Part shown: in pieces, positions 17,492-26,394 of the stretch
Numbering within the stretch: position 1 is the stretch's first letter
Layout: every line of letters begins with the position of its first letter
Assembly: GCA_015061745.1 (NCBI GenBank)
Contig: SUWB01000031.1
Span: 1 to 40,096, forward strand
DNA from: Lentisphaerota bacterium
GTDB taxonomy: Bacteria; Verrucomicrobiota; Lentisphaeria; Victivallales; Victivallaceae
Direction: 5' to 3'
DNA length: 40,096 nt
The notes under the pieces: generated by a model
Seen by the model: only the letters and a program-made list of their open reading frames with translations
Told to the model about the DNA's origin: nothing
Databases searched by the model: none
Position numbers and translations under genes: made by a program

Positions 17492-18295
17492 ATGTTTTTT
17501 TCAGCAAATACCTATCTGCTGCGGCAGCTGATTGTCCGCAATATCCAAATGCGTTTCCGGGGCAGTGTCTTCGGGTGGCTCTGGAGTTTTCTGATGCCTT
17601 TGTGTATGCTGGGAGTTTTTACTCTTGTTTTCGGCAGCTTTTTCAAAGCCCGCTGGGGTGTCGGCCTGGGAGAAAACAAGATGGTGTTTGCCACCGCTCT
17701 TTTTTCAGGCTTGACTTTGTACAATATTTTCAGCGAAAGCCTCAGTGTCGCGGCAACTTGCATCATTGCCAATGTGAATTATGTCAAAAAGGTCCGTTTC
17801 CCTCTGGAACTTCTGGTACTGGGGCAGGTCGTGAGTTCCGCGCTGCTGGCTCTGCCCTGGATGCTGCTGCTGTTTGGAAGTTGTCTTATCTTCTTTCACC
17901 AGGCGTCTTTTACCTGGCTGCTGCTGCCTTTTGTGATGGTTCCCTTCATTCTTTTTACGGCGGGACTTGCTTTTCTGACAGCCTCGCTGGGGGTGTTTTT
18001 CAGGGACATTCAACATCTGATTAATGCGCTGCTGCAAATATTCTTTTTTCTTTCTCCCGTATTTTACCGGCTTGAAAATCTGCCGGAGCAGTATCAGAAA
18101 TTGCTGCGGTTCAATCCCATTGTATGGTTCATCGAAGTGTTCCGTAAACTCTTTTTTATGGGGATCCTGCCGGGATATAACGCTCTGCCCTTGTTTCAGG
18201 AATGGCTGTTTGTCTGGCTTTTCGGTATTTCTTCCTTTGCACTGGGGGGATTCTGGTTTATGAAAACCAAACGGGGGTTCAGTGATGTCCTGTAA
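17492..18295 (+). CDS. ABC-2 type polysaccharide exporter permease (Wzm/TagG-like)
   Basis: A 267-aa membrane protein with about six helices. It is the inner-membrane channel of an ABC exporter that flips lipid-linked O-antigen or other polysaccharide to the periplasm. Family features are the amphipathic N-terminus LLRQLIVRNIQMRFRGSVFGWLWSFLMPL and VRFPLELLVLGQVVSS. Later come GVFFRDIQHLINALLQIFFFLSPVFY and RFNPIVWFIEVFRKLF. The only Shine-Dalgarno (AAGAGG, 17467-17472) is 19 nt away, so initiation is not strongly marked. Its last codons overlap the start of the ATPase gene by 11 nt, which supports one complex. Confidence 0.9.
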   Translation: MFFSANTYLLRQLIVRNIQMRFRGSVFGWLWSFLMPLCMLGVFTLVFGSFFKARWGVGLGENKMVFATALFSGLTLYNIFSESLSVAATCIIANVNYVKKVRFPLELLVLGQVVSSALLALPWMLLLFGSCLIFFHQASFTWLLLPFVMVPFILFTAGLAFLTASLGVFFRDIQHLINALLQIFFFLSPVFYRLENLPEQYQKLLRFNPIVWFIEVFRKLFFMGILPGYNALPLFQEWLFVWLFGISSFALGGFWFMKTKRGFSDVL

Positions 18296-19661
18296 AAATG
18301 CCATTGAGATCAGAAATCTCTCAAAACGTTACGAGATTTACAGATACCCTTATCACCGGCTGTTCCAAACTCTGACCCGGGGACGGAAAACTTTTTACAA
18401 AGAGTTCTATGCTTTGCGTGATTTTTCACTGGATATCCGTAAGGGGGAGTGCGTGGGAGTCATCGGCCGGAACGGTGCCGGAAAAAGTACGTTGCTGCAA
18501 ATCATTGCTGAAACTCTCCGCCCCACCTCGGGAACACTTACTGTCAACGGAAAACTTGCGGCATTGCTGGAACTTGGCAGCGGTTTCAATCCGGAGTTTA
18601 CAGGGATCGAAAATATTTTTATGTATGGTGCCGTGCTGGGGCTTTCGGAACAGCAGATCAAAGAAAAACTGCCCCGGATTATTGAATTTGCCGATATCGG
18701 GGACGCTATTGAACAAGCTGTCAAAACCTATTCTTCCGGTATGACTATGCGATTGGCCTTTGCCGTGGCAGCCCATATCGACGCAGAAATTCTCATCGTT
18801 GACGAAGCTCTGGCCGTGGGAGATGTGCTTTTTGTGCAGAAATGTTTTGCTTTTTTGCGGGAGTTCATAAAAGAACACACCGTTATTCTGGTCACTCACG
18901 ATATCGCCGCTGTCCGCGATCTCTGTTCCCGGGCTGTCTGGCTCAAGGACGGCCGATTGGAAATGGAGGGCGATCCGGCTCAGGTTACAGATGCTTACCT
19001 TGCCTGTTGTTACGGTCCCGACCGGGGCGGAATGCCTTTGCCGGAACCGGAGCCGGAAGTGGAGCCGGAAGTGGAAGCTCCTCCGGCAAAACTGCTCCTG
19101 ACCGATGATATCCGCAGGGAAATATGGCAGAAACACAGTGAAGCTCTGCCCCAATACACCTTTTTTGACTTTGATGATGAAGCATCTTCCTTTGGACGGG
19201 GAGGAGCCAGATTTCTTGATATTGCCTTTTTTGACCGTGAAGGTTCCGGAGAAAAACTCCGGCACGTCGGCGGCGGTGAAAAGATCACGCTGCGTTTCAC
19301 GATTCAGGCCCTTGAAGATTTGTCCTCTCCCATTGCCGGTTTTGCTTTCCGTAATCACCGGGGCGAAAATCTTTTCGGTGACAATACCTTTGAGCTTTAC
19401 TGCAACGATCCGCAGCCGGTCAGGGCGGGACAGACCTTTTATGCTGAATTCTGTTTTGAAATGCCCCGGCTTCCTTCCGGAGAATATACATTGCACGCCG
19501 CCATTGCTGACGGCACTCAGGACGATCACGTCCAGCATCAGTGGTTCCATAACTGTCTGACCATTGTCAGCACCTATCACGGCAAGACCGGTGTTATGGT
19601 GGGGATACCTATGAGCAGAATCGAACTGAAAACCGTCAGCAGCGATACGGGAGAAATATGA
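18285..19661 (+). CDS. Polysaccharide ABC exporter ATPase with C-terminal carbohydrate-binding domain (Wzt-like)
   Basis: A 458-aa ATPase counted from the ATG at 18285; a GTG 3 nt upstream is possible, but GGGGG at 18273-18277 fits the ATG better. The N-terminal 245 residues form the nucleotide-binding domain: Walker A GVIGRNGAGKSTLL, signature YSSGMTMRLAFAVA, Walker B ILIVDEALAVGD. A short acidic Pro/Glu repeat linker (about 250-262) leads to a beta-sandwich of the Wzt C-terminal type (about 285-455), which in E. coli O8/O9a recognises the finished, capped O-polysaccharide. A methyltransferase immediately downstream fits a cap-then-export scheme. Confidence 0.92.
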   Translation: MSCKNAIEIRNLSKRYEIYRYPYHRLFQTLTRGRKTFYKEFYALRDFSLDIRKGECVGVIGRNGAGKSTLLQIIAETLRPTSGTLTVNGKLAALLELGSGFNPEFTGIENIFMYGAVLGLSEQQIKEKLPRIIEFADIGDAIEQAVKTYSSGMTMRLAFAVAAHIDAEILIVDEALAVGDVLFVQKCFAFLREFIKEHTVILVTHDIAAVRDLCSRAVWLKDGRLEMEGDPAQVTDAYLACCYGPDRGGMPLPEPEPEVEPEVEAPPAKLLLTDDIRREIWQKHSEALPQYTFFDFDDEASSFGRGGARFLDIAFFDREGSGEKLRHVGGGEKITLRFTIQALEDLSSPIAGFAFRNHRGENLFGDNTFELYCNDPQPVRAGQTFYAEFCFEMPRLPSGEYTLHAAIADGTQDDHVQHQWFHNCLTIVSTYHGKTGVMVGIPMSRIELKTVSSDTGEI

Positions 19662-22600
19662 TGGCACACGCTGATGAGCACTTCATTCCCGGGAGCAGCC
19701 GGATTACAGAAATCGAAAGTTTCCACCGTTACCACGCGGCGGCGGCCCTCTGTTCCAACTGCCGGGTCCTTGATGCCGCAAGCGGGGAGGGCTACGGTGC
19801 GGCTATCCTTGCTGAAAGTGCTGCACACGTTACCGGTATCGACCGGAATGAAACGCTGATTCAGGACGCTGCGGTCAAATATCCACGGGAAAACCTTACT
19901 TTTACTGCGGGCGATGTGACGGCACTGCCTTTTCAGGACGGCGTGTTTGACCGGGTTATCTCTTTTGAGACCATTGAGCACCTTGAAGACCAGAGAAAAT
20001 TCCTCAGTGAACTTCGCCGTGTTCTCAAGCCTGAGGGCGTACTGATCCTTTCAAGTCCAAACAAAACCCCTTTCCGGGCAAGAAATACTCAAGAAAATCC
20101 CTACCATATCAACGAACTTGAGCAAACAACGCTTCTGGAACTTCTCAGGGAATATTTCCCCAATCTGACGGTCTGTGCTCAGGATGCCTTTTACAATTCT
20201 GTTATTTCCGCTCAGGGGGACAGTTCCTACTTTGTCAGGGACCGGGAAAACCGGGTCATTGAACAGCGTTCACTGAGTGCGTTTCAGTACACCATTGTTC
20301 TGGCATCTGCGGCGGAACTGCCGGTATTTCCCTCAAGTTCCTTTGTGGATGCGGTTTTTCATCCGGAGCAGGGATATATCTGGGATGATGAATCTGTCCC
20401 TAACCAGTTCGGTTTAAGGGGCGAATTTGAGCACCAGCGGCAGTTTACCTCTGTTCTGGAACAGGTCAACAAAAATCTGGTCGAAGAAAAAGAGATGCAG
20501 GCTGCCGAAAACCGCCGTATGGAAGAAAATATTGAAGAACTCCGCATCGAAAATCTGCAGCTCGGTGAAGAAAATACCGCTCTGACTGCCAGGATGGGGG
20601 AATGGGAACAACACGCTGAGGAACTGAAACAGGTCAATAATCGTCTGACCGAAGAAAATACCAGAGACTCCCGGATCATTGAAAGTATGCAGCAGGAACA
20701 TTCCCGTCTTGCTTCAGAAATCGGTTCTTTGCAGCAGGCTGCCCGGCAGCAGGAGCTTTCAGTTGAAAAATTGAAACAGGACAATGCCGCTCTCCAACAG
20801 GAAAAGAGCGATCTTGCCCGGCATTGTGCCGGACAGGCTGCCGCAGTTGAAGCACTTGAAACCCGTAACCAGCTTCTTCAGGACGATTGCCGGCAGCAAA
20901 GACAGGAAAACTCAACTTTAAGTGAAGTCATTGAAAGTATGCAGCAGGAACATTCCCGTCTTGCTTCAGAAATCGGTTCTTTGCAGCAGGCTGCCCGGCA
21001 GCAGGAGCTTTCAGTTGAAAAATTGAAACAGGACAATGCCGCTCTCCAACAGGAAAAGAGCGATCTTGCCCGCTGCTGCACCAGACAAGGTGAAAACATT
21101 AAGGAACTTGAAAAACGATGTCAGCTTTTTCGAGAAGAAAAAGCAAAGGATGATACTGAAAAACTGCATCTTTCAGCTGTTATCCGGCAGGTGGAACAAA
21201 TCAATGGGCGTCTCAGTGATGAAAACCAGACACAACGCCTTGAAAACAGCGAATTAAAGCAAATGATCGCACAGGTAAAGAATATGAATCAACAGCTTTC
21301 AGATGAACTGGCAGCAATAAGTGCCCGGGATGCTGCTCGCGCTCAGCATATTGCTGAACTCCAGCAGCAGTTGGCAGAACTCCGGCAGACTTTGGAATCC
21401 AGAAGTGCCGCTTTGGAAGATCAGCAATCCCGATATGAGGCTCTTGCTGCCGAAAAAGAGCAGCTTCAGGCTCAGGTCGCTGAACTGAATTGCCGCTGGG
21501 CGGAGGAGCACGCAAAATCTGAATATCTCTGGCACGAGTGGCAGGAATCCCAAAAATCCCTCTCCTACCGTCTGCTCGGGAAGTTCAAACTCCGCCGACG
21601 GGCAGCCAATTTCTGGGGAAATATACTTAAAGAATTCTGTCGTCGTTTGTGGCGGGTCGGGGCAAAAATCCCGATGAGTTATTCCCGCAGAGAAAGTCTC
21701 AGGGATTCTCTTTTTTCCCGCTTCGGATTTTTCCTTGACCGGACAGCTTCTTTTCAAGAGTGGCAGCAGCATACTGAGCTCCGCAAAAAATTCTCTCCCA
21801 AAGGAGATACAGGGCTGATTATGCCCCGGGAGATTCCGCTGACTTCTATTGTTATTCCTGTTTACAATAATCTTGCCTGGACAAAACGGTGTATCAACTC
21901 TATTTACAATATTAAAAGCCGTTCTCCCTTTGAAATCATTGTGGTGGATGACTGTTCCACTGAAGACTACACCCTTTTGCTGAAGGATTTTCCCGGTGTA
22001 CGGCTTTTGCACAATGAAGAAAATCTGGGATTCCTGCGGACCGTCAACTACGGCGTTTCCGAAGCCAAAGGAGAATATGTCCTCATTCTCAACAATGACA
22101 CAGAAGTTCTGCCTGATTGGCTGGATGAACTTACTTCAGCATTATACAACCACCCGGAAGCGGGTATGATCGGTTCTCAGCTGATCCACCTGAATACCGG
22201 CACGCTTCAGGAAAGCGGCAATCTGATTTGCAAAAACGGCGATATGATGCCTCTGGGCCGGGGAGTCGATCCGGATCATCCCCAGTTTACCTATTTCCGT
22301 GAAGTGGATTTCTGTTCCGCCGCCAGTATCATCCTGCGTAAAAAGGTTTTTGACGAAATGGAGGGATTCGACCGGCTGTACATTCCTGCCTACTTTGAAG
22401 ATCCCGATCTGGGACTGCGGCTGCAGCAGGCAGGATACAAAAACTATGTCTGCCCCCTGTCACGGGTCATTCATCAGGAAATGGCTTCTTACGGCGATGT
22501 GCTGGCCGAAAAATGCGAAAAGAACCGCAAAGCATTTCTGGAACGCTGGAGTTCCTATTTACAATCCCACGCCCTTTACGCCGACCGCAATGAACCGGTC

Positions 22601-23788
22601 CAGTGTATGAAATTTGACCGGGAACGGGTGATGTTCATCGACGCAGAAACGCCTATGGCTGACCGGGGGTCAGGCGGTATGGATTCTATTTTCTTTATGG
22701 AATATATGATCAAACGGGGGATGCACGTCGTGTTCCACGGGGAATACACTCCCGGATATGACCCCAAGTATACCGCTATCCTGCTCCGTATGGGAGTTGA
22801 ATGCATCTATCAGCCCCAGCACAAGATCTGGGAATATCTGGCAACGACCGGCTGGTCTTTTACCTATCTTTTTGTCTGCCGTATTTATCAGGCGCGCTGC
22901 TTTGACCGGTTGCTGAAACAGTATTGTTCTCAGGCTTCTTATATCTTTGACACGGTGGATGTCCACTTTGTCCGTGAAACCCTTGAGGCAGAACTTAAAA
23001 ATGATGATGCCCTCCGGAAAAATGCCGCCGCCACCAAAGAGTACGAACTGGCCGCCGCCGCCGCCGCCGATGCCGCCATCGTCATCAGCAGCGATGAAAA
23101 GAAACTGCTGGAAAGTGAATATCATCTGACCAATGTGTTCCACATTCCCCAGGCCAGAGAGCTTTTCGGTCTTGCTCCCAATCCCAACCGCCGGGGAGCG
23201 GTCTTTATCGGCAGTGCCCATCCGCCGAATCTGGACGGGCTGCGTTATTTCCACGATGAAATATTGCCTCTGCTGCCCAAAGATTTCAAACTGACCATCA
23301 TCGGGGAATCTCTTAAAGTGATGATCGGCAAAAGTGAGGAGTACAAAGATCTGCTCAAGTGCAGTCAGTTCAATTTTGCGGGATTTGTTCAGGATCTCGG
23401 TACCGAACTGGATTACGCAAAAATCACCATTGCCCCCCTGCGTTACGGTGCCGGTACAAAAGGAAAAGTTGCTTCATCAATGGCTTACGGCGTTCCCTGC
23501 GTCAGCAGCGGCTTCGGTACCGAAGGAACCGGTATGGTCCACGGCGAAAACATTATGATCGCACAAACGCCTCAGGAGTTTGCTCAATATATTATGCAGC
23601 TTTTCAGCGATGAAGAATTGTGGCAGAAAATTTCCGACGGAAGCGTAAAGTTCATCAAGGATAATTACGCTCCCGAAACTGTGGAAAAAATGATGGATGT
23701 TCTTTTTGATAAGGTGAAAGAAAGACGGAAACTCGGCCTTTCAAACTGGGCCTCGACCCCCGTAATGCCCAAAGTGGACGAAGTATAA
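19658..23788 (+). CDS. Four-part fusion: SAM methyltransferase, long coiled coil, GT2 and GT4 glycosyltransferases
   Basis: A 1376-aa protein. Residues about 30-180 are a class I SAM methyltransferase: VLDAASGEGYGAAIL motif I, DRNE acidic strand, FDRVISFETIEHLED. Residues about 258-636 are a continuous Gln/Glu/Leu-rich coiled coil with an internal duplication. A basic stretch follows. Residues about 725-960 form a GT2 domain (TSIVIPVYNNLAWTKRCINS, VVDDCS, LNNDTEV as the metal site, EDPDLGLRL). Residues about 985-1376 form a GT4 domain (DRGSGGMDSIFFMEYM, then PLRYGAGTKGKVASSMAYGVPCV). Its start overlaps the Wzt-like stop (ATGA). By analogy with WbdD, which couples methyl capping to a coiled-coil ruler, it may extend, cap and measure the exported chain. 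That role is inferred. Confidence 0.9.
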   Translation: MMAHADEHFIPGSSRITEIESFHRYHAAAALCSNCRVLDAASGEGYGAAILAESAAHVTGIDRNETLIQDAAVKYPRENLTFTAGDVTALPFQDGVFDRVISFETIEHLEDQRKFLSELRRVLKPEGVLILSSPNKTPFRARNTQENPYHINELEQTTLLELLREYFPNLTVCAQDAFYNSVISAQGDSSYFVRDRENRVIEQRSLSAFQYTIVLASAAELPVFPSSSFVDAVFHPEQGYIWDDESVPNQFGLRGEFEHQRQFTSVLEQVNKNLVEEKEMQAAENRRMEENIEELRIENLQLGEENTALTARMGEWEQHAEELKQVNNRLTEENTRDSRIIESMQQEHSRLASEIGSLQQAARQQELSVEKLKQDNAALQQEKSDLARHCAGQAAAVEALETRNQLLQDDCRQQRQENSTLSEVIESMQQEHSRLASEIGSLQQAARQQELSVEKLKQDNAALQQEKSDLARCCTRQGENIKELEKRCQLFREEKAKDDTEKLHLSAVIRQVEQINGRLSDENQTQRLENSELKQMIAQVKNMNQQLSDELAAISARDAARAQHIAELQQQLAELRQTLESRSAALEDQQSRYEALAAEKEQLQAQVAELNCRWAEEHAKSEYLWHEWQESQKSLSYRLLGKFKLRRRAANFWGNILKEFCRRLWRVGAKIPMSYSRRESLRDSLFSRFGFFLDRTASFQEWQQHTELRKKFSPKGDTGLIMPREIPLTSIVIPVYNNLAWTKRCINSIYNIKSRSPFEIIVVDDCSTEDYTLLLKDFPGVRLLHNEENLGFLRTVNYGVSEAKGEYVLILNNDTEVLPDWLDELTSALYNHPEAGMIGSQLIHLNTGTLQESGNLICKNGDMMPLGRGVDPDHPQFTYFREVDFCSAASIILRKKVFDEMEGFDRLYIPAYFEDPDLGLRLQQAGYKNYVCPLSRVIHQEMASYGDVLAEKCEKNRKAFLERWSSYLQSHALYADRNEPVQCMKFDRERVMFIDAETPMADRGSGGMDSIFFMEYMIKRGMHVVFHGEYTPGYDPKYTAILLRMGVECIYQPQHKIWEYLATTGWSFTYLFVCRIYQARCFDRLLKQYCSQASYIFDTVDVHFVRETLEAELKNDDALRKNAAATKEYELAAAAAADAAIVISSDEKKLLESEYHLTNVFHIPQARELFGLAPNPNRRGAVFIGSAHPPNLDGLRYFHDEILPLLPKDFKLTIIGESLKVMIGKSEEYKDLLKCSQFNFAGFVQDLGTELDYAKITIAPLRYGAGTKGKVASSMAYGVPCVSSGFGTEGTGMVHGENIMIAQTPQEFAQYIMQLFSDEELWQKISDGSVKFIKDNYAPETVEKMMDVLFDKVKERRKLGLSNWASTPVMPKVDEV
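20676..20820 (+). repeat. 145-bp direct repeat, copy 1 (coiled-coil coding)
   Basis: Base-for-base identical to 20928-21072 at an offset of 252 bp. That is 84 codons or 12 heptads, so gain or loss of one unit keeps the reading frame and the coiled-coil register. Confidence 0.9.
20928..21072 (+). repeat. 145-bp direct repeat, copy 2 (coiled-coil coding)
   Basis: Identical to 20676-20820. The 107 bp following each copy are related but diverged, so the identical part looks recently homogenised or recently duplicated. Confidence 0.9.
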
Positions 23789-23796
23789 AAAACAAA

Positions 23797-23834
23797 ACCG
23801 CCGTCTCCGGGAAAAATATTTCTCCCGGGGCGGT
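23797..23834. other. Hairpin between the fusion gene and manC
   Basis: ACCGCC (23797-23802) pairs with GGCGGT (23829-23834), and CCGGGA (23807-23812) with TCCCGG (23823-23828). A GTCT bulge lies on the 5' side. The flanks are A-rich on the plus strand, so it is not a forward terminator. It overlaps the alternative GTG start of manC and could limit access to it. Confidence 0.5.
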
Positions 23835-23859
23835 GAATAAAAAAAGTAAAAACACTCTG

Positions 23860-24894
23860 ATGAAAAACTTTTATGCAGTTATTATGGCGGGAGGTACCGG
23901 CGGCCGCTTCTGGCCTATGGGCAGAAAAAAACTTCCCAAACAGCTTTTGCCTCTGGTCAACAGTTCGACGATGCTGCGTAATACCGTAGACCGTTTGGAG
24001 GGATTTCTCCCCAAAGAGCGGATCCTGGTAATGACCAACAGCGATATTGCGGGGCAGATTATTTGCGAACTGCCCGACATTCCTCTTGAAAATATCATCG
24101 TTGAACCTGTTGGCCGGGATACCGCTCCCTGTATCGCTCTCGCGGCAAGCATATTGTACAAGAAAGATCCTGAATCAATTATGTGCGTTATGCCCGCCGA
24201 TCACGTGATTACTCCAAAAGAAATACTGCTCAAAACTTTGCATCGGGCGGCCCTTCTGGCACAACAGGGATATCTGATCACTCTGGGTATTCCTGTGACT
24301 TCGCCTGCAACGGGATACGGTTATATCAAAACCGGTTCTCCTCTGGCAGATGATTTCAGCACCATTGCAGAATTCAAGGAAAAACCCTCTCTTTCCGCCG
24401 CTCAGGAATTTATGCAAAGCGGCCAATATTTGTGGAACAGCGGTATTTTTCTCTGGCAGAGTTCGGTCATCATTGAAGAATTTGCCCACAATTGTCCGGA
24501 AATCCACTCCGTCATACAAAAGTGGCTCAACGGTGTGGATTACAGAGTCGATTTTGCCTCACTGCCCCGGATTTCCATTGATTATGCCATTCTTGAAAAA
24601 ACCCGCAGAGCCGCTGTCTGCCGGGCTCCTTTCAACTGGGATGACGTGGGAACCTGGAAGGTGTTGAAAAATTTCCGCAAAAGCGACGATGACGGCAATG
24701 TGCTGGAAGGACACGCCTATACTCTCAACGCTTCCAATAATCTTATTATCAACGACAGCGATTGTGCCATTGCTGTCATCGGCCTCAACCATATTGCAGT
24801 CATCAAATCCGGCAACGGTCTGCTGGTCTGCGACTTGGATTCAGAACAGAAAGTCAAAGAGTTAGCCCGGATGTTACCCGGGGAGTTTCAATAA
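23860..24894 (+). CDS. manC: Mannose-1-phosphate guanylyltransferase
   Basis: A 344-aa enzyme making GDP-mannose from mannose 1-phosphate and GTP. It carries the nucleotidyltransferase signature MAGGTGGRFWPMGRKKLPKQLLPL, the GRDTAPCIALAA stretch, the metal site MPADHVI, and EKPS, YLWNSGIF, SIDYAILEKT and FNWDDVGTW. It has only the GMP-transferase part, with no C-terminal phosphomannose isomerase domain. The ATG at 23860 gives the usual family N-terminus. A GTG at 23833 would add nine residues and lies in a hairpin. Neither has a clear Shine-Dalgarno. Within the cluster it probably supplies GDP-mannose to the fused glycosyltransferases. Confidence 0.9.
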   Translation: MKNFYAVIMAGGTGGRFWPMGRKKLPKQLLPLVNSSTMLRNTVDRLEGFLPKERILVMTNSDIAGQIICELPDIPLENIIVEPVGRDTAPCIALAASILYKKDPESIMCVMPADHVITPKEILLKTLHRAALLAQQGYLITLGIPVTSPATGYGYIKTGSPLADDFSTIAEFKEKPSLSAAQEFMQSGQYLWNSGIFLWQSSVIIEEFAHNCPEIHSVIQKWLNGVDYRVDFASLPRISIDYAILEKTRRAAVCRAPFNWDDVGTWKVLKNFRKSDDDGNVLEGHAYTLNASNNLIINDSDCAIAVIGLNHIAVIKSGNGLLVCDLDSEQKVKELARMLPGEFQ

Positions 24895-24944
24895 AACATC
24901 ATTCCCCTTTACCGGAATCAAATTTTAAAAGGAGTCATTGTATT

Positions 24945-26174
24945 ATGTCAACAGTTATCCCTTTTGACGGCAGGATCGTCTATGATGCCGCTGCTCTCGA
25001 AAATGCCAAAAGCATCTTTATTACCGGTGACCTCATTCCCCGGCAGAAATCTGAAGAACGTCTCTGCAAAGGCGAAACTGAAACTGTTTTCGGTTCCGTC
25101 CTGCCGGAGATCCGCTCCTGTGATCTGGGTATCACCAATCTGGAATGTACCCTGACCCGGGGCGGCGAACCTATTTACAAATGCGGTCCCAATCTGAAAG
25201 CCGATCCCGATGTGATGCCCGCTCTGGTAAAGAGCGGATTTTCGATTTTTGCTCTTGCCAACAACCATTCCCGGGACTTCGGCGATGAAGCATTCCTTGA
25301 GACGATGAAACATATTACAGAGGCCGGAGGCAAATATGTGGGCGGCGGCAAAGACCTTGCCGAAGCCTCAAGCACTTTGTACTGGGATCTGAAAGGGTTG
25401 AAACTGGCGGTGATCTGTGCTTCTATGCGTCAGGCGTGTGACTGTACCAGAACCACTCCCGGCTCCAATCCTCTGAATCCCCCTGCTATTGCCGCTCAGG
25501 TGGCAAAGGAAAAATGCAAAAGCGACTTTGTTCTGGTCATCATCCACGATGGTAAGGAGCAGGTGGCATTCCCCTCTGAACGTATCCGCGAAAACTACCG
25601 TGCCTTTATTGATGCGGGTGCTTCAGCTGTTATCGCTCATCACCCCCATACGGCTCAGGGCTTTGAATCCTACAACGGCGGATTCATCGCTTACAGTCTG
25701 GGTAATTTTCACTTTGCCGCCCGTTTTTCAGAAGCCCCCCCCTCCTGGAACGAAAGTTATTCTTTGAAGCTCTTTGTCAATAAGCACAAAGTCGCCGCCA
25801 TTGAAGTTGTCCCCCACGAGATCAACGAAGATCAGTGTATTTCTGTGAAAGAAGGAGCCAACCGGGAAGGATTTTTGAAGCGGCTTTCCGGACTCTGCGA
25901 CATCGTCGCTGATGATGACAAGTGCAATGCTTATTATAATGGTGCTTCTATGCGTTACACCCACTATGAACACCATATCAGAAGATGTTTTGAATTGATG
26001 GATAAAGGCGATTTGAAAGATCCGGAATACCTGAAAGAAATGTTCTATATGAATCATTACCTCATTACTGCAGAACATCTTGATCTTCTTTCAGCTCAAA
26101 CCTTTATGAAGTATCACGAAAATATCCCTGAGATTCCGGCTGACCTTGATTATTTTATGAATCTCCAAAAATAA
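24945..26174 (+). CDS. CapA-family protein (metallophosphatase-like, PGA_cap)
   Basis: A 409-aa protein with the CapA/PGA synthesis fold. It has ITGDLIPR, NLECTLTRGG, the ALANNHSRDFGDEAF motif, IIHDGKEQ in the place of the usual HWG-E, and AVIAHHPHTAQGFESYNGGFIAYSLGNFHF. The family is calcineurin-like phosphoesterase related and is associated with poly-gamma-glutamate or other capsule production. No signal peptide or membrane anchor is visible, unlike many CapA proteins, so a cytoplasmic role is possible. The start at 24945 is set by AAAAGGAG 10 nt upstream; the frame is open further up but overlaps manC. It is the last gene of the polysaccharide cluster. Confidence 0.82.
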   Translation: MSTVIPFDGRIVYDAAALENAKSIFITGDLIPRQKSEERLCKGETETVFGSVLPEIRSCDLGITNLECTLTRGGEPIYKCGPNLKADPDVMPALVKSGFSIFALANNHSRDFGDEAFLETMKHITEAGGKYVGGGKDLAEASSTLYWDLKGLKLAVICASMRQACDCTRTTPGSNPLNPPAIAAQVAKEKCKSDFVLVIIHDGKEQVAFPSERIRENYRAFIDAGASAVIAHHPHTAQGFESYNGGFIAYSLGNFHFAARFSEAPPSWNESYSLKLFVNKHKVAAIEVVPHEINEDQCISVKEGANREGFLKRLSGLCDIVADDDKCNAYYNGASMRYTHYEHHIRRCFELMDKGDLKDPEYLKEMFYMNHYLITAEHLDLLSAQTFMKYHENIPEIPADLDYFMNLQK

Positions 26175-26240
26175 CGGGGGACCTGCCTCTGTTTCCGGTA
26201 CGCTCTGTTTCTGATAAGGGGGGCGGTAAACAGAAGGCTT

Positions 26241-26283
26241 GGGGGAGAGCAGGCAGGCAGAGAAAGGCTGCCTGTACTCCCCC
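26241..26283 (+). other. Strong two-tier hairpin downstream of the CapA-like gene
   Basis: GGGGGAG (26241-26247) pairs with CTCCCCC (26277-26283), and CAGGCAG (26254-26260) with CTGCCTG (26268-26274). Upstream, TCTGTTT can pair with AAACAGA, and an earlier CCTGCCT could compete for AGGCAGG. No T-tract follows it. It may be a 3'-end protecting structure or a small RNA. Confidence 0.5.
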
Positions 26284-26298
26284 CCCGAAAAGTCTTAC

Positions 26299-26351
26299 AC
26301 CTGTTTATAAGGCGAAAATTTCCCCTTTCGTTCTTGTAAACAGGTTTTTTT
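26299..26351 (+). terminator. Intrinsic terminator after the polysaccharide cluster
   Basis: ACCTGTTTA (26299-26307) pairs perfectly with TAAACAGGT (26337-26345), followed by an unbroken T run to 26351. The 3' arm overlaps the -35 region of the next promoter. Confidence 0.85.
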
Positions 26352-26361
26352 GTGTTATATT
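26334..26361 (+). promoter_or_regulatory. Promoter of the NERD-helicase gene
   Basis: TTGTAA (26334-26339), 16-nt spacer, TATATT (26356-26361). It overlaps the terminator's 3' arm, so read-through and initiation share the same bases. It predicts a short leader of about 27 nt. Confidence 0.55.
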
Positions 26362-26394
26362 TTAAGGAGGAACTTAGATAAAGGTGAGAATATT

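Noticed and set aside
23797..23834. Terminator between the glycosyltransferase fusion and manC
   Set aside because: The flanks are A-rich on the coding strand, so no U-run would follow the hairpin in the forward transcript.
24762..24944. Upstream extension of the CapA-like frame
   Set aside because: It lies inside manC in another frame. AAAAGGAG in front of 24945 marks the real start.
26176..26290. Bacterial SRP RNA (4.5S)
   Set aside because: It is GC-rich and hairpin-forming, but the conserved apical GGUCAGG / GGAAG-type motif is absent.
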